Origin: Elysia crispata
Lineage: Eukaryota; Mollusca; Gastropoda; Plakobranchidae
Assembly (NCBI GenBank): GCA_033675545.1
Contig: JAWDGP010000872.1
Location: forward strand, 245,001 to 309,000
DNA length: 64,000 nucleotides
Direction of reading: 5' to 3'
This document shows positions 34,691-44,689 of the stretch, in pieces. How positions within the stretch are numbered: position 1 is the stretch's first letter; the number at the start of each line of letters is the position of its first letter. The notes below the pieces were generated by a model. That model did no database searches. It worked only from the letters and a program-made list of their open reading frames with translations, and was not told the DNA's origin. A program made the translations under genes and the position numbers.

Positions 34691-35335
34691 AAGCGACAAA
34701 GATATTATTTATTCATAACACCCCTTATAAAAGAAGTTTTCTAAAGGTGTTTTATTAGAAGCCCTTGCAAATTTGATCTGGAAAATTTATTTTCATCAAA
34801 GATGACCAGCAAAATCAATGACTTTTGGGGAATCTGTCCTCTTTCTTTTTTAAATGCTGCTATATCTGTAAAAAGTTTCTGTAAATTTTGCACAAAAAAA
34901 TTCCTTCCAAAGAAGGATGGCCAGATGGTAAAGAGTCTGACTGAGTCCCTGGTCAGTCGAAAGGAAGAGGAGAGACACCAGATGAATCTAAATGAGAATG
35001 AACAACTCAAAAGGCAAAAAGCTGAGGTCAGTGTCAGGCACAAGCTATGGTACAACCTTTAATAAAGCCATACTTCTGTTCTCTAGTGCATTCCCAAGTA
35101 AGATTCCCAGGACAACAAGGAAGACATTTCACAAATCAGAGATATTCTGTGTTTCACTATTTTACATTATAGAGCTAAGCAAGCAGTTCACTTGACAGCC
35201 TTTGTAGGCGTTCAGGTTTCTATGTAGGGATGAGGTTAAATTTCATATAAGTAATTCTGTCTTAATCCTTATGGGGCTCAACAGAATCTGAAATTGAATT
35301 TGGATTGAAATTTTTACCTGATAGAGGTTCAAGTA
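34605..35335 (+). repeat. Segmental duplication copy A (LINE piece plus GABBR1 coiled-coil exon)
   Basis: From CTGTCAAATGCC through the coiled-coil exon to TTTTTACCTGATAGAGGTTC this segment matches the pieces at 40602-42475. Relative to copy B it lacks about 0.8 kb between the LINE motif and AACTGAAATAA, and it lacks the 0.3-kb piece present at 41650-41945. Confidence 0.8.
34910..35026 (+). pseudogene. GABBR1: GABBR1 coiled-coil exon, copy A
   Basis: The frame reads DGQMVKSLTESLVSRKEEER, then HQMNLNENEQLKRQKAE, ending GCTGAG|GTCAGT. It is clearly homologous to copy B, but the first part of the exon and its acceptor are deleted (CCTTCC joined directly to AAAGAAGG). It lies upstream of the ectodomain exons, so it belongs to a second, earlier copy of the gene. 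Confidence 0.75.
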
Positions 35336-35707
35336 TTTTAGTAACAGATTTAGGTATTCTAAGTGTCAGAGGAGACTGTTCAAACAACATATAAGCACAT
35401 AGCTTGGTATGCTAGGCTGAAAAGTATTGAAACCATTATACTGCATTAGGATAAATATTTTTGTTTTGCTTAGGAAAGAAATAGTGGAGATTGAGGCTCT
35501 TTACTGTTATTTTGTCATAGTACTCTAGCATGGCTTTTGTCATAAACAAGCTATTCATAAATTACTGTCAGAACTGTGAGTCATTAGTTCTCTCAGATAA
35601 TCCTAACAAAAAGATGATTCAGCTATATACCAGAACATTTTCTATCTCCTCCTCTCTTCCTCTCTATGTAAACCGTCCCTATTCCACTGATACTTTTTTT
35701 CCTTCAG

Positions 35708-35852
35708 ACTGCCCAGCAGTTCACTGAGTGCCCGGATAGGATGCTCCACACACCTGTCACCAGTCTCATCGCAACACAGGCTACTGCAAGGCTCCTGTGG
35801 TCTATAATGTTGTTTGGATTATGGCCTTTGCCATCCCCTTTGCAGCTGCCAA
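35708..35852 (+). pseudogene. GABBR1: GABBR1 ectodomain exon, frameshifted
   Basis: After a TTTTTCCTTCAG acceptor, frame 1 reads TAQQFTE and MLHTPVTSLIATQ. The frame then shifts, and the third frame reads NTGYCKAPVVYNVVW, matching the family's [ET]GYQEAPLAYDAIWALALA segment of the ligand-binding domain. The third frame has a stop (TGA) upstream, so a single intact frame cannot encode both parts. A possible donor is GCCAA|GTATGT. Confidence 0.75.
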
Positions 35853-37007
35853 GTATGTATGAAGAGGAAAAAGTGCTTAGGTTTTCACTACAGAGAATGT
35901 TTGGCTTATAGGAAACGATACATCTTTATTTTTTTTTTACATAAGAGAATTCAAGATCATGTGGCCACTTTTATGATTATCAGTATTGCACTGTCATCTC
36001 TGACATCAACATCATCAATGTCTTCTTGGTCTTATAGTATCACCAAAAAAAATATCTTTCTCTAGGATTGAAACTCAATTATTTTTCTTGATAGAAACCT
36101 TACTTTAGCATTATCTGCCGCAAAAATATTTACCATACTTCAGCTAAGTGATACCTAAAATTTTCTACAAATTGCAATAATTTTTTTAAGCCAAGGTGTA
36201 AAGGCTATACAAGCCGTGATTTGCTGTACAGACAGAATTAAAACATTATAGAACACTTTACTTATTGGTTCAGTATAATTTATTTTTCAATGCTCAACAC
36301 ACTTTAGAAGTGTTACATTCTTGCTGGAAGGTTAAAACTTTGAATAATCAGGAACACAGGAACTCTTGCTTGTGGTAAAAACATGACAGATCGAGACGGT
36401 TAATTGATGTAACTTGATTTACTATAGTTGAACAAAAAGTTCATGTTATATTTGATTCACAGGGAATAAGAGAAAATGACCTGCATACCATTCGCCCTTA
36501 AACAATATTAAAACCACCAGCATTGACCTGGGGGCAGAAGATGTCTTCAAAAAAATTATAGATTTTATATACAAATAAAAGTGTAAAAAATTCAGAATGT
36601 TTTTACAAATGTTCCCAAGTCTTATAACGCAGTGATGTTGTTATTTATGACATTTACACTCAAATCTCACAAAGATGATTTCTTACAGTGCTCAAATTAA
36701 AAAAGTTTTAAGTCATTAAAGGAAATAGAATTGAAATAGTCGATAACTATGCTCATCTAAACAACAAATCTGCTATGGAGTGATTCTAACACAAGCAACC
36801 ATGATTATAATGTATTAGACATTACATGAGGTACTTTTAACCAGAGCTCATGTTTTATAACTCAAGAATCAGTGTTATAGTTCCTGGAACAAAAATAGGA
36901 AAATATACTAACGAAAGAAAATTAATATAATTTTTATTGTTTGCTACACTTTAAAAAAAAATACAATAATGCCACCTGTTTGTTTTTTCAACTAAACCGG
37001 ATCTGAG

Positions 37008-37158
37008 GAAAGAGGGATGAAGCTTGAAGCCTTTGAAGAGGTAACTGATGCCATTTATTGCGCTATGAATTCTACAACATTGCTCGGAATCTGCAAAATA
37101 TGTCTTTCACAAGCTAAAGGAGACCACATTGCATGGACTCAGGTTGAACAATTGACCA
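37008..37158 (+). pseudogene. GABBR1: GABBR1 ectodomain exon remnant
   Basis: From 37017 the frame reads MKLEAFEEVTDAIYCAMNST, then an internal stretch of the same length as in the family, then GDHIAWTQVEQLT. The family pattern here is LEDF..ITDQIYRAMNSS...GDRIAWTQIEQ. The frame is open across the exon, but the donor is weak (CCA|GTAGGT) and the central GVSGxVxF motif is lost. The exact 5' edge is uncertain. Confidence 0.72.
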
Positions 37159-37664
37159 GTAGGTCCTGATGTATCGGTTTTTATTTTTTTTTTGCGGAGG
37201 TTTGCTATTTGTATGCTCAGTGGTAGCATGTGACACAGATTGATTAAATTTTCAGAAAAAACGGATGGTCAAGATAATAGTTAAACAATGAGATAAGATG
37301 AGTTGAAAAAAAAAATTCTTTATTCAGTTTGCACAATTTGGAATGAGAGGGAATAGGGAAGAAAAATAACAGGAAGTAAAAGGACGTTGAATAGATAGAG
37401 GAAAGGAAGATAAATATTTTGAAAATGTTTTCTACTTTTAAAGTTATTTAAACAGTCTCATTTTTTTTATAAAATAGTTTATGAAAATATTTATGTGTCT
37501 ATGTGTAGTATGAAGATCTTATACCTTATTGGTATGTCTTGGTATATTTGCATATTTCAATTTTTAAATTTTGATCTTTGACTTACCATTTAAATAGTTG
37601 ATTGACTGTACTGGTACACTCAGTTTCACTCATCAATTTAGAAAAGCTCGCTAGTCTATTGCAG

Positions 37665-37921
37665 TTTCAAACACAAATGATCCGTACTTTGCTAACACAA
37701 TACCTTCCAATGAAGACTTTATCAACATGATCTGTGTTCATAATCCCAGACTCTGTTATCAACTTTCATCTGTGACTGGTTCACTGCGTTCAACTGCTCT
37801 GTTTGGCTACAAGGGTTTCCTGCTCATCTCTGGCATCTTCTTGGCCTACGAGATCCAGAGGGTGAGGCTTAAACAGGTCAATCACTCCAGATTTGTTGGC
37901 ATGAGCATCTAAGATGTTGTG
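37665..37921 (+). pseudogene. GABBR1: GABBR1 TM5-TM6 exon with nonsense codon
   Basis: The acceptor is GTCTATTGCAG. The frame reads NDPYFANTIPSN, a diverged loop, then FGYKGFLLISGIFLAYEIQR and VNHSRFVGMSI followed by TAA GAT where the family has Tyr-Asn. The exon then continues GTT GTG to a GC-type donor, G|GCAAGT. The FGYKG...GIFLAYE block is diagnostic of GABA-B receptors. Confidence 0.88.
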
Positions 37922-38935
37922 GCAAGTTACCAAAAGCTATATCTATCCTTTCGATTTTTATATATATTTAAGATAAATTACAAAGAAAAGGGCTTTCTTG
38001 GCAGTTGAGAAAATATAGAAGTCAACAGTCTTGGTCACAGAAAGCAATAGTTGTTTAAATATAACAAGCTAAATAAGCTGGTACTTTTTTAAATGGATTT
38101 TAATTGAGAAATGTTGTTTCCAAACTCCCAGTGACTCGTATTAATTATTTAAAACATTGTCCAGGAAGAGTCATTCATTCAGTTCCAACAACCGAGAGAA
38201 CAAATACTCAGTCTTTTCCTGTGTTTTCTTTTACTTAAATTCAGACCAAATCGCCAATTTATGTTGAATCAATTTCAAAATCTTACTGCATAACATTTTT
38301 TATGTATTGGCATTGCTATCAAATTTTCCTTGATATGCTTTTCCAGTGTTATGTAAAACACCTTGAGCTGTCTTGTAAGTGAGATTAATAAAATTACCAG
38401 TTTACCTTTTCTTTTAGACATCACAATTTTTCATGTTGCTGCTTGCTTTATGTTTAATTATGCTTCATTATACATTTCTAGACCTGGCACAATATACAAA
38501 TTTTAAACAAAAACCTCAGGTATCAAGGTTCCAAATCTTTCTTTGAAGAATTCAAAGATAGGGCGAAAGAGGAAAGCTGGAAGAATTTGAATAGACCTTA
38601 TTGAATTTTAATAAGCATTTTGAATTAGATGTTTTACTTTAAGCTTCTCATGAGAGTTATATAATTGAATACTTTGGTTGTTTATTTCTTTAAAACTTGA
38701 GAATTTTGTCAAAAACCACAATTTATGAATCTATTTTAAAAAGTCACATTTTAGCATTTTACCTTTTTTTGTCTGAAAGAACTGGCTTCGATAAGCCTTT
38801 ATTACAGAGAACTTGTTAATTTTTTGTCGCTTTTTTTTTTGTTGTAAGCTCAAGTATTTTATAAAGAAGTGTTTCAACAGGGTATTTCTTCACTTTAAAC
38901 TAAATAAGATTTTTTGCTTATGTGAAACATTGCAG

Positions 38936-39064
38936 GTGTTGTGTGTTGTTACTGCCCCAATCTCTCTCATCTTCAGCAATCAGGAAAACGCAACTTTATA
39001 TTTAGTTTCTCTGACCATTGTGTTGTGCGGCTTCCTGACCATGGGCTTCACAATTGTCCTGGAG
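38936..39064 (+). pseudogene. GABBR1: GABBR1 TM6-TM7 exon
   Basis: The acceptor is ACATTGCAG and the donor CTGGAG|GTATTG; 129 bp, phase 0 at both ends. It encodes VLCVVTAPISLIFSNQENAT and LVSLTIVLCGFLTMGF, aligning with the family's VLCLITAP...SQQDA...FLSM block. This exon has no disablement, though the final FVPK motif is replaced. Confidence 0.85.
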
Positions 39065-39099
39065 GTATTGTTATGGCTATTTCATTGTTGTGTTGCTAT

Positions 39100-39329
39100 G
39101 TCTTTCTTCTTTTTCTGTTTCTTCCTCTTTCACTCTCTGTCTCTCTGTCATGACGCTCCTTCTCTCTCTCCTCCTTTTATATTTTTTGCATGTGATCTCT
39201 CCTTTTCTATATATTTTTGTTACCTCTATATCTGTCTCTTAGTAGGTATATTACTCACTCTTTCTCTCTAACTGTGTGTCACTATTTCATTGTTTTCTTT
39301 CAAGTTCTTCCTCTTTCAAGATATGTCTC

Positions 39330-39366
<37 letters not shown>

Positions 39367-39874
39367 GTTCTATGTCTGTCTAGTATCAATTTTTCTTTTT
39401 TTTAAACTTGACCTTTGAATTATGATTTATCTAATACCTTTAAATCTGTGTATGTATCAGAATATTACTCACTATTTCTCTCCAACTGAAGATAGCTAGT
39501 TCTTTGTTTTCTTTGCAGTTCTTCCTTTTCCACTCTCTATGTCTCTCTTTCTCTTTCTCTGTGCTTTTTCGTCTAGTGTCAATTCCTCTTTTTCCCCCTC
39601 TCTCTTTCTTTTGTATCTAGGTGCTATGAATAATAATCTACTTTATACCTTTATATCTCTGTGTATGTCAGAATATTACTCACTGTTTCTCTATTTCTTT
39701 CTTTTCTTTGCAATTCTTCCTCTTCCACTCTCTATGCCTCTCATTAACTTCTTTATTTCTTTCCTCTCAATTTCAATGATTTTATATCTTTATATTTCTG
39801 TCTATGTAAGTATTTTACCCCCCTTTCGTCTTAAACTGAGTCGTGCCATTCAATTTTCTCTATCTTCTTCTTCT

Positions 39875-39947
<73 letters not shown>

Positions 39948-39970
39948 TCCCTCCCTCTCTTCTTCTTCTT
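39100..39970 (+). repeat. Pyrimidine-rich intron with degenerate ~210-bp tandem units
   Basis: ATTACTCACT recurs near 39250, 39464 and 39674, each followed by CTTTCTCT, TTCTTTGCAATTCTTCC-like and CACTCTCTATG-like text. A pure (CT)n at about 39878-39943 closes the block. It lies in the intron after the GABBR1 TM7 exon. Confidence 0.7.
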
Positions 39971-40229
39971 CTGATGGGATTCTCAGTCCATGTGAAAAGA
40001 CTGAATGCTTTCAGCCAATATTTAATCACTCAGCAAGCACATGAAATCTTTTAAATAAGTGTAAAAACCTAATGAAGCGTTATGTTTACAGGGAAGTAAG
40101 TGTTGGAATGATGCAATTTCAGTGTAAGTTACGTCCATCACTTGATGTTAAAGTACCCAAGTAGAAGAATTGATTTGCTTGCTTGAGTTTATTCCCTTAA
40201 TTAAATATGTTCATGTGTGCTCATTGCTT

Positions 40230-41045
40230 GGACTGACCACCATTACTTCTGTCTTTTTGCTATTCATTTCAAACCCTTTCTTTCTGCTTTCTTCTTCGAA
40301 GATGTCTAATTAATACAGTTTCAGCAGCATATCTCAAGTTGTGCACTTTGTACCCTCCTACTTTAATTCTTGGACATCTTTCTACGTTTTGCATAATAAT
40401 TTCACTGTAGGAAGACAAAAGATCTAGGGAAAGCACACATCATTGTTGACACAATGCTTTGTTTTTTTTCTAAATGAGCTGATTTCTCCATCAACTTGCG
40501 TAGCTGCTTTCTGTTCCCAGTACATGTTTTAAATCGTTCTCAGATTTTTTCCATTTATCTCCAACTGTGTTAGTTGTATGATTATCTCATCTTGTCGTAC
40601 TTTGTCAAATGCCTCTGTGTAGTCAATGAAGCACAGATATACATCTTTTTGTACTTCCAGAGCTCTTTCAATCATAGTTCAAGAGTGTGGATTGCATTTG
40701 TAGTACCTTTTCCCTTCACAGTGTTCGTCTGCTATTTCTGTTTTGATTTTGTTTTCCCGACTCGCATCATGATGATTCATATTTTGGTGTATATGACTCA
40801 TAAAATTATCCATTATTTGCAATTCACACTCTGTTGTCCGTGGTTTCTTTTGGCAGTGCTATAAGTGTAGATTTGGAGATGTCTGGTGGAATCTGACCTG
40901 TGTCATAGATTTCGTTGAGTAATGTTGTGACGTATCAATTCCATAGTCTTCAGCTGCCTCTAAAAGTTCCCCTGATGTACTGCCTGGGTCTGTTGATTTG
41001 CCTTATTTCATATTTCTTATTGCTGCCTGGATCTCATAACAAACG
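40230..41045 (-). mobile_element. Degenerate LINE reverse transcriptase (antisense)
   Basis: Reading the minus strand from 41045 down, in shifting frames: EIQAAIRNMK, STDPGSTSGELLEAAEDYG, IPPDISKS-like and LPKKP-like pieces, ALEVQKDVYLCFIDYTEAFD, NMYWEQKAATQVDGEISSF, a decayed YADD region (RYAAET) and KKTEVMVVS. The order matches LINE RT blocks. Several stops and frameshifts make it dead. It sits in the intron before the GABBR1 coiled-coil exon. Confidence 0.88.
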
Positions 41046-42475
41046 CAAAAAGAACAAAGAATAGGCTAGGCACAAGATGTTTTTTATTAAATATTTTGGC
41101 TTTTTTCTATTTTTATAAAACATGGCATCAAAAAATTTTGGTGAAAATCGATCTATAGCTCAATTGTAGAAATCATAAAAAAAAAAAAAACTATAAAAGA
41201 TATTGGCTCTCTGGTTCTTGCAACTTTTTATTCTGATTTAGGTCCGTAATATGTGTAGATTTTTTAGTCCACATTTTTTCAACACTAACTCTTTGAAAGT
41301 GTTTGCACTGTAGCAAATATTTGCAATGTTTCAGCAAATATAGTTTGCGCTTCATTTGGGTGTTCACCTTTAAACTGTGTTTCAGGAAAATCCAGTATTT
41401 TTAAAGCAAATGGCTTTTTACCTATAAGATGCCAAACAAGTTTATTACATTTCATAGAATTTTAGACCGTTTTATATATATATGCTTTCTTTGGTAGGAA
41501 CTATTTTGCAACTGAAATAAATGACAAATATTTTGTTTAGTCATCACACCCCTTACAAAAGAAGCTTTCTAAAGTTGTTTTACTAGGTGCCCTTGCAAAT
41601 TTGATCTGAATAATTTATTCATCAAAAATGATCAGCAAAATACATGAATGTCTAAAACAGAATGGATAAATGACAAGGATAGTATGCCTGATAATCATTG
41701 TTTGTTGCTAAGAAGATCCTCTGAAGGGGCAAACCGTTGCAGTATAAAATGAAAACACAATGATATGCTTCTCAGGCTTATTTCAGTGCTTTGCGAAATT
41801 TTTATTATCTAAAGGAAAAGAGTAATACCTCCTAAAACTGTAGATCAATAGCAAATCTACAGTTTCCCATCTTCCAGGTTATACCCAGACATTTTGAATC
41901 CAGATCTCAATGTATACCCAAGCTGTGAGTCTGTCTTACCTGAAACCTATGTCTTTCTATGATTTTTGGGGAATATGCCCTCTTTCTTTTTGAAATGCTA
42001 TATCTGCAACAACTTTCTATAACATTTGCACGAAAAAATTCCTTCCTTCTGTCTAGATTAAAGAAATCCTGCAACATCCACAGAGGGATGGTAAAAAGTC
42101 TGACTGATTCCCCGGTCAGTCAGGAGGAAGAGGAGAGACACCAGAAGATTCTAAATGGGAATGAACAGCTAAAAAAGCAAATAGCTGAGGTTGGTGCCAG
42201 GCACAAGTTATGGTACAATCTTTCATAAAGCCATACTTCTCTTCTCTTGTGCATTTCCAAGGAAGACATTTTATAAATCAAAGATATTCTGTGTTTCACT
42301 TTTTACATCATAGAGCTAAACAAGTAGTTCAGTTGACAGCTGTTGTCAGGGTTCAGGTTTCTGTGCAGGGATGAGGTTAAATTTTATGCAAGCAATCCTG
42401 TCTTAATCTTGATGGGCGCAACAGAATCTGAAATTGAATTTACATTGAAATTTTTACCTGACAGAGATTCAAGAA
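40602..42475 (+). repeat. Segmental duplication copy B
   Basis: Partner of 34605-35335. Matching blocks are 40602-40680 (LINE), 41507-41650 (AACTGAAATAA to GATCAGCAAAATAC) and 41950-42475 (TTTTTGGGGAATATG to ACCTGACAGAGATTCAAG). Confidence 0.8.
42057..42189 (+). pseudogene. GABBR1: GABBR1 coiled-coil exon, copy B, frameshifted
   Basis: After the acceptor TTCTGTCTAG, frame 1 reads IKEILQHPQRDGKKS and then stops. The +1 frame carries on as LTDSPVSQEEEERHQKIL, then NEQLKKQIAE, ending GCTGAG|GTTGGT. In intact receptors these two parts are continuous (RHP...DSAISKEDEERYQKL). This is the leucine-zipper region used for heterodimer assembly. Confidence 0.8.
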
Positions 42476-42789
42476 CTGGTAAAATTATGCAGTAACACTT
42501 CTCTTTTTTACCCTTATTTGTTGCAAAATTCAAAGCATTTGATTTTCTACTGAAAGATATTGTGGAGAAATCAGGCAACGAATTCTAGTTCATTTTTTCC
42601 TCTTCATATTTTCTCAAACAAAAGTTCAAACAGCAGTTTGTTAGTGAAGCTTAACTTTAACTCACTTGCGGCTGAGGGTCTGGATATAATTTGAGCGCCT
42701 ATGTCTGGGCTTTTTTCGGCATTTTTAAGATTGTAAAAAAAAAAAATCTAATACATCTTAATCAAATCTTGAGACATATAATAACAATA

Positions 42790-44520
42790 TAGAGATACCT
42801 AATATTCAATTAATTGGCGGCCATATTGGAATTATGCTAATTATAGAGATTACTAAAATGGAATTTACTGGCGGCCATATTGGTATTATTCTAATTATAG
42901 AGATTCCCAAGTAGAATTAACCGGCGGCCATATTGCTATTATGCTAATTATAGAGATTCCCAAAATAGATTTACCCAGCGGCTATATTGGAATTATGGTA
43001 ATTATAGATATTACCGAATTGGATTTAACCGGCGGCCGTATTGGAATTGTGCTAATTATAGAGATTACTAAAATGGAATTAACCGGCGGCCATACTTCAA
43101 TTATTCAAATCATAGAGATTCCCAAAATAGATTTACCCAGCGGCCATATTGGAATTATGGGAATTATAGAGATTACCTAAATGGATTTAACCGGCGGCCA
43201 TATTGGAATTATGCTAATTATAGAAGTTCCGAAAATAGAATTAAATGGCGGCCATTTCGGATTTATGCTAATTATAGAGATTGCCAAAATAGAATTAACC
43301 TGCGGCCATTTTGGAATTATGCTAATTATAGAAATTCCCAAAATAGAATTAAATGGCGGCCATATTGGATTTATGCAAATTATAGAGATTTCCAAAATAG
43401 AATTAACCAGCGGCCATATTGGATTTATGCTAATTATAGAGATTACAAAAAAAGAATTAAGCAGCGGCTATATTTGATTTATGCTAATTATAAAGATTGC
43501 CAAAATAGAATTGAATGGATGCCATTTTGGAATTATGCTAATTATAGAAATTCCTAAAATAGAATTATTCGGCGGCCATAAGGGAATAATTCTAATTATA
43601 GAAATTCCAAAAATACAATTAAATGGCGGCCAAATTGGAATTATGCTAATTATAGAGATTCCCAAAATAGAATTAACCAGCGGCTATATTTAATTTATGC
43701 TAATTATAGAGATTACCAAAATAGAATTAATCGGCGGCCATAATTGAATTATGCTAATTATAGAGATTCCCAAAATAGAATTAAGCAGCGCCCATATTTG
43801 ATTTATGCTAATTATAGAGATTACCAAAATAGAATTAACCGGCGGCCTTTATTGAATTATGCTAATTATAGAGATTGCCAAAATAGATTTACCAGGCGGC
43901 CATATTGGAATTATACTAATTATAGAAATTCCCAAAAACAATTAAATGGCGGCCATTTTGGAATTATGCTAATTATAGAAATTCCCAAAATAGAATTAAA
44001 TGGCGGCCATATTGGAATTATTCTAATTATAGAGATTACTAAAATGGAATTAACCGGCGGCAATATTGTATTATTCTAATTATAGAGATTATCAAAATAA
44101 AATTAATCTGCGGCCATATTGGAATTATGCTAACTAAAGAAATTTCCAAAATTCAATAAATGGCGGCCATTTTGGAATTATCCTAATTATAGAAATTCCC
44201 AAAATAAAATTAAATGGCGGCCAAGTTGGATTTATGCTAATTATAGAGATTCCCAAAATAGAATTAATCGGCGGCCATTTTGGATTATGCTAATTATAGA
44301 AATTCCCAAATAACAATTAAATGGCGGCCATTTTGGAATTATGCTAATTATGGAGATTAACAAAAAAGAATTACCCGGCGGCCATATTGTAATTATGCTA
44401 ATTATAGAGATTCCCAAAATAGAATTAACCGGTGGCCATATTGGAATTATGCTAATTATTGAGATTACAAAAAAAGAATTAACCGGCGGCCATTAGAATT
44501 TGATTCTCTTGCGGCCATAT
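42790..44520 (+). repeat. Tandem array, 54-bp unit, about 32 copies
   Basis: The unit consensus starts GGCGGCCATATTGGAATTAT, then GCTAATTATAGAGATTCCCA and AAATAGAATTAAMC. Starts at 42816, 42870, 42923 and 42977 show the 54-bp period with occasional 53-bp units. Copies are diverged. Two junction types alternate irregularly, AACCGGCGG and AAATGGCGG. A fading flank with GGTGGCCATATT continues to about 44680, and an inverted piece (ATATGGCCACCGG) lies at about 44722. Confidence 0.95.
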
Positions 44521-44689
44521 TGAAAAACTGTTATTTTTAGAGATGGAAACTGTAGGTTTAGATATTTAGAACTAAAATTGGATTACTTGGTGGCCATATT
44601 TTTTGATTATGCTATTTATAGAGATGGAAAAATCAAAACTGAATTCCCCGGCGAGAATGTTATTTATGGAAAAGGGAAATCCAATTCTA

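Larger units (their letters stand above)
35708..42189 (+). pseudogene. GABBR1: Decayed GABA-B receptor subunit 1 gene (partial, intron-containing)
   Basis: Five exon remnants lie in the right order and orientation: ligand-binding ectodomain (35708-35852 and 37008-37158), TM5-TM6 (37665-37921), TM6-TM7 (38936-39064) and C-terminal coiled coil (42057-42189). Exon joins fall where receptor residues are continuous (DVV|VLCVVTAP and IVLE|IKEILQHP). Disablements are a frameshift in the first ectodomain exon, TAA replacing the Tyr codon of the conserved GMSIYN motif at 37910-37912, and a frameshift in the coiled-coil exon. The exons for the end of the ectodomain and TM1-TM4 are absent; only 506 bp separate 37158 and 37665. 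Introns are retained, so this is a duplicated and not a processed pseudogene. The N-terminal exons are not found upstream. Confidence 0.82.

Noticed and set aside
37160-37664. Search for TM1-TM4 exons of the receptor relic
   Set aside because: No stretch resembles the transmembrane helices or the conserved DPL-preceding loop apart from the 37665 exon; I take them as deleted.
42941-44079. Open frames through the 54-bp array (IGIMLIIEIPKIEL repeats)
   Set aside because: The unit length is a multiple of three, so frames persist. They break at 53-bp units and are also open on the reverse strand.
42790-44520. CRISPR-like array
   Set aside because: No alternation of constant repeat and unique spacer; whole units are similar, and the context is eukaryotic.
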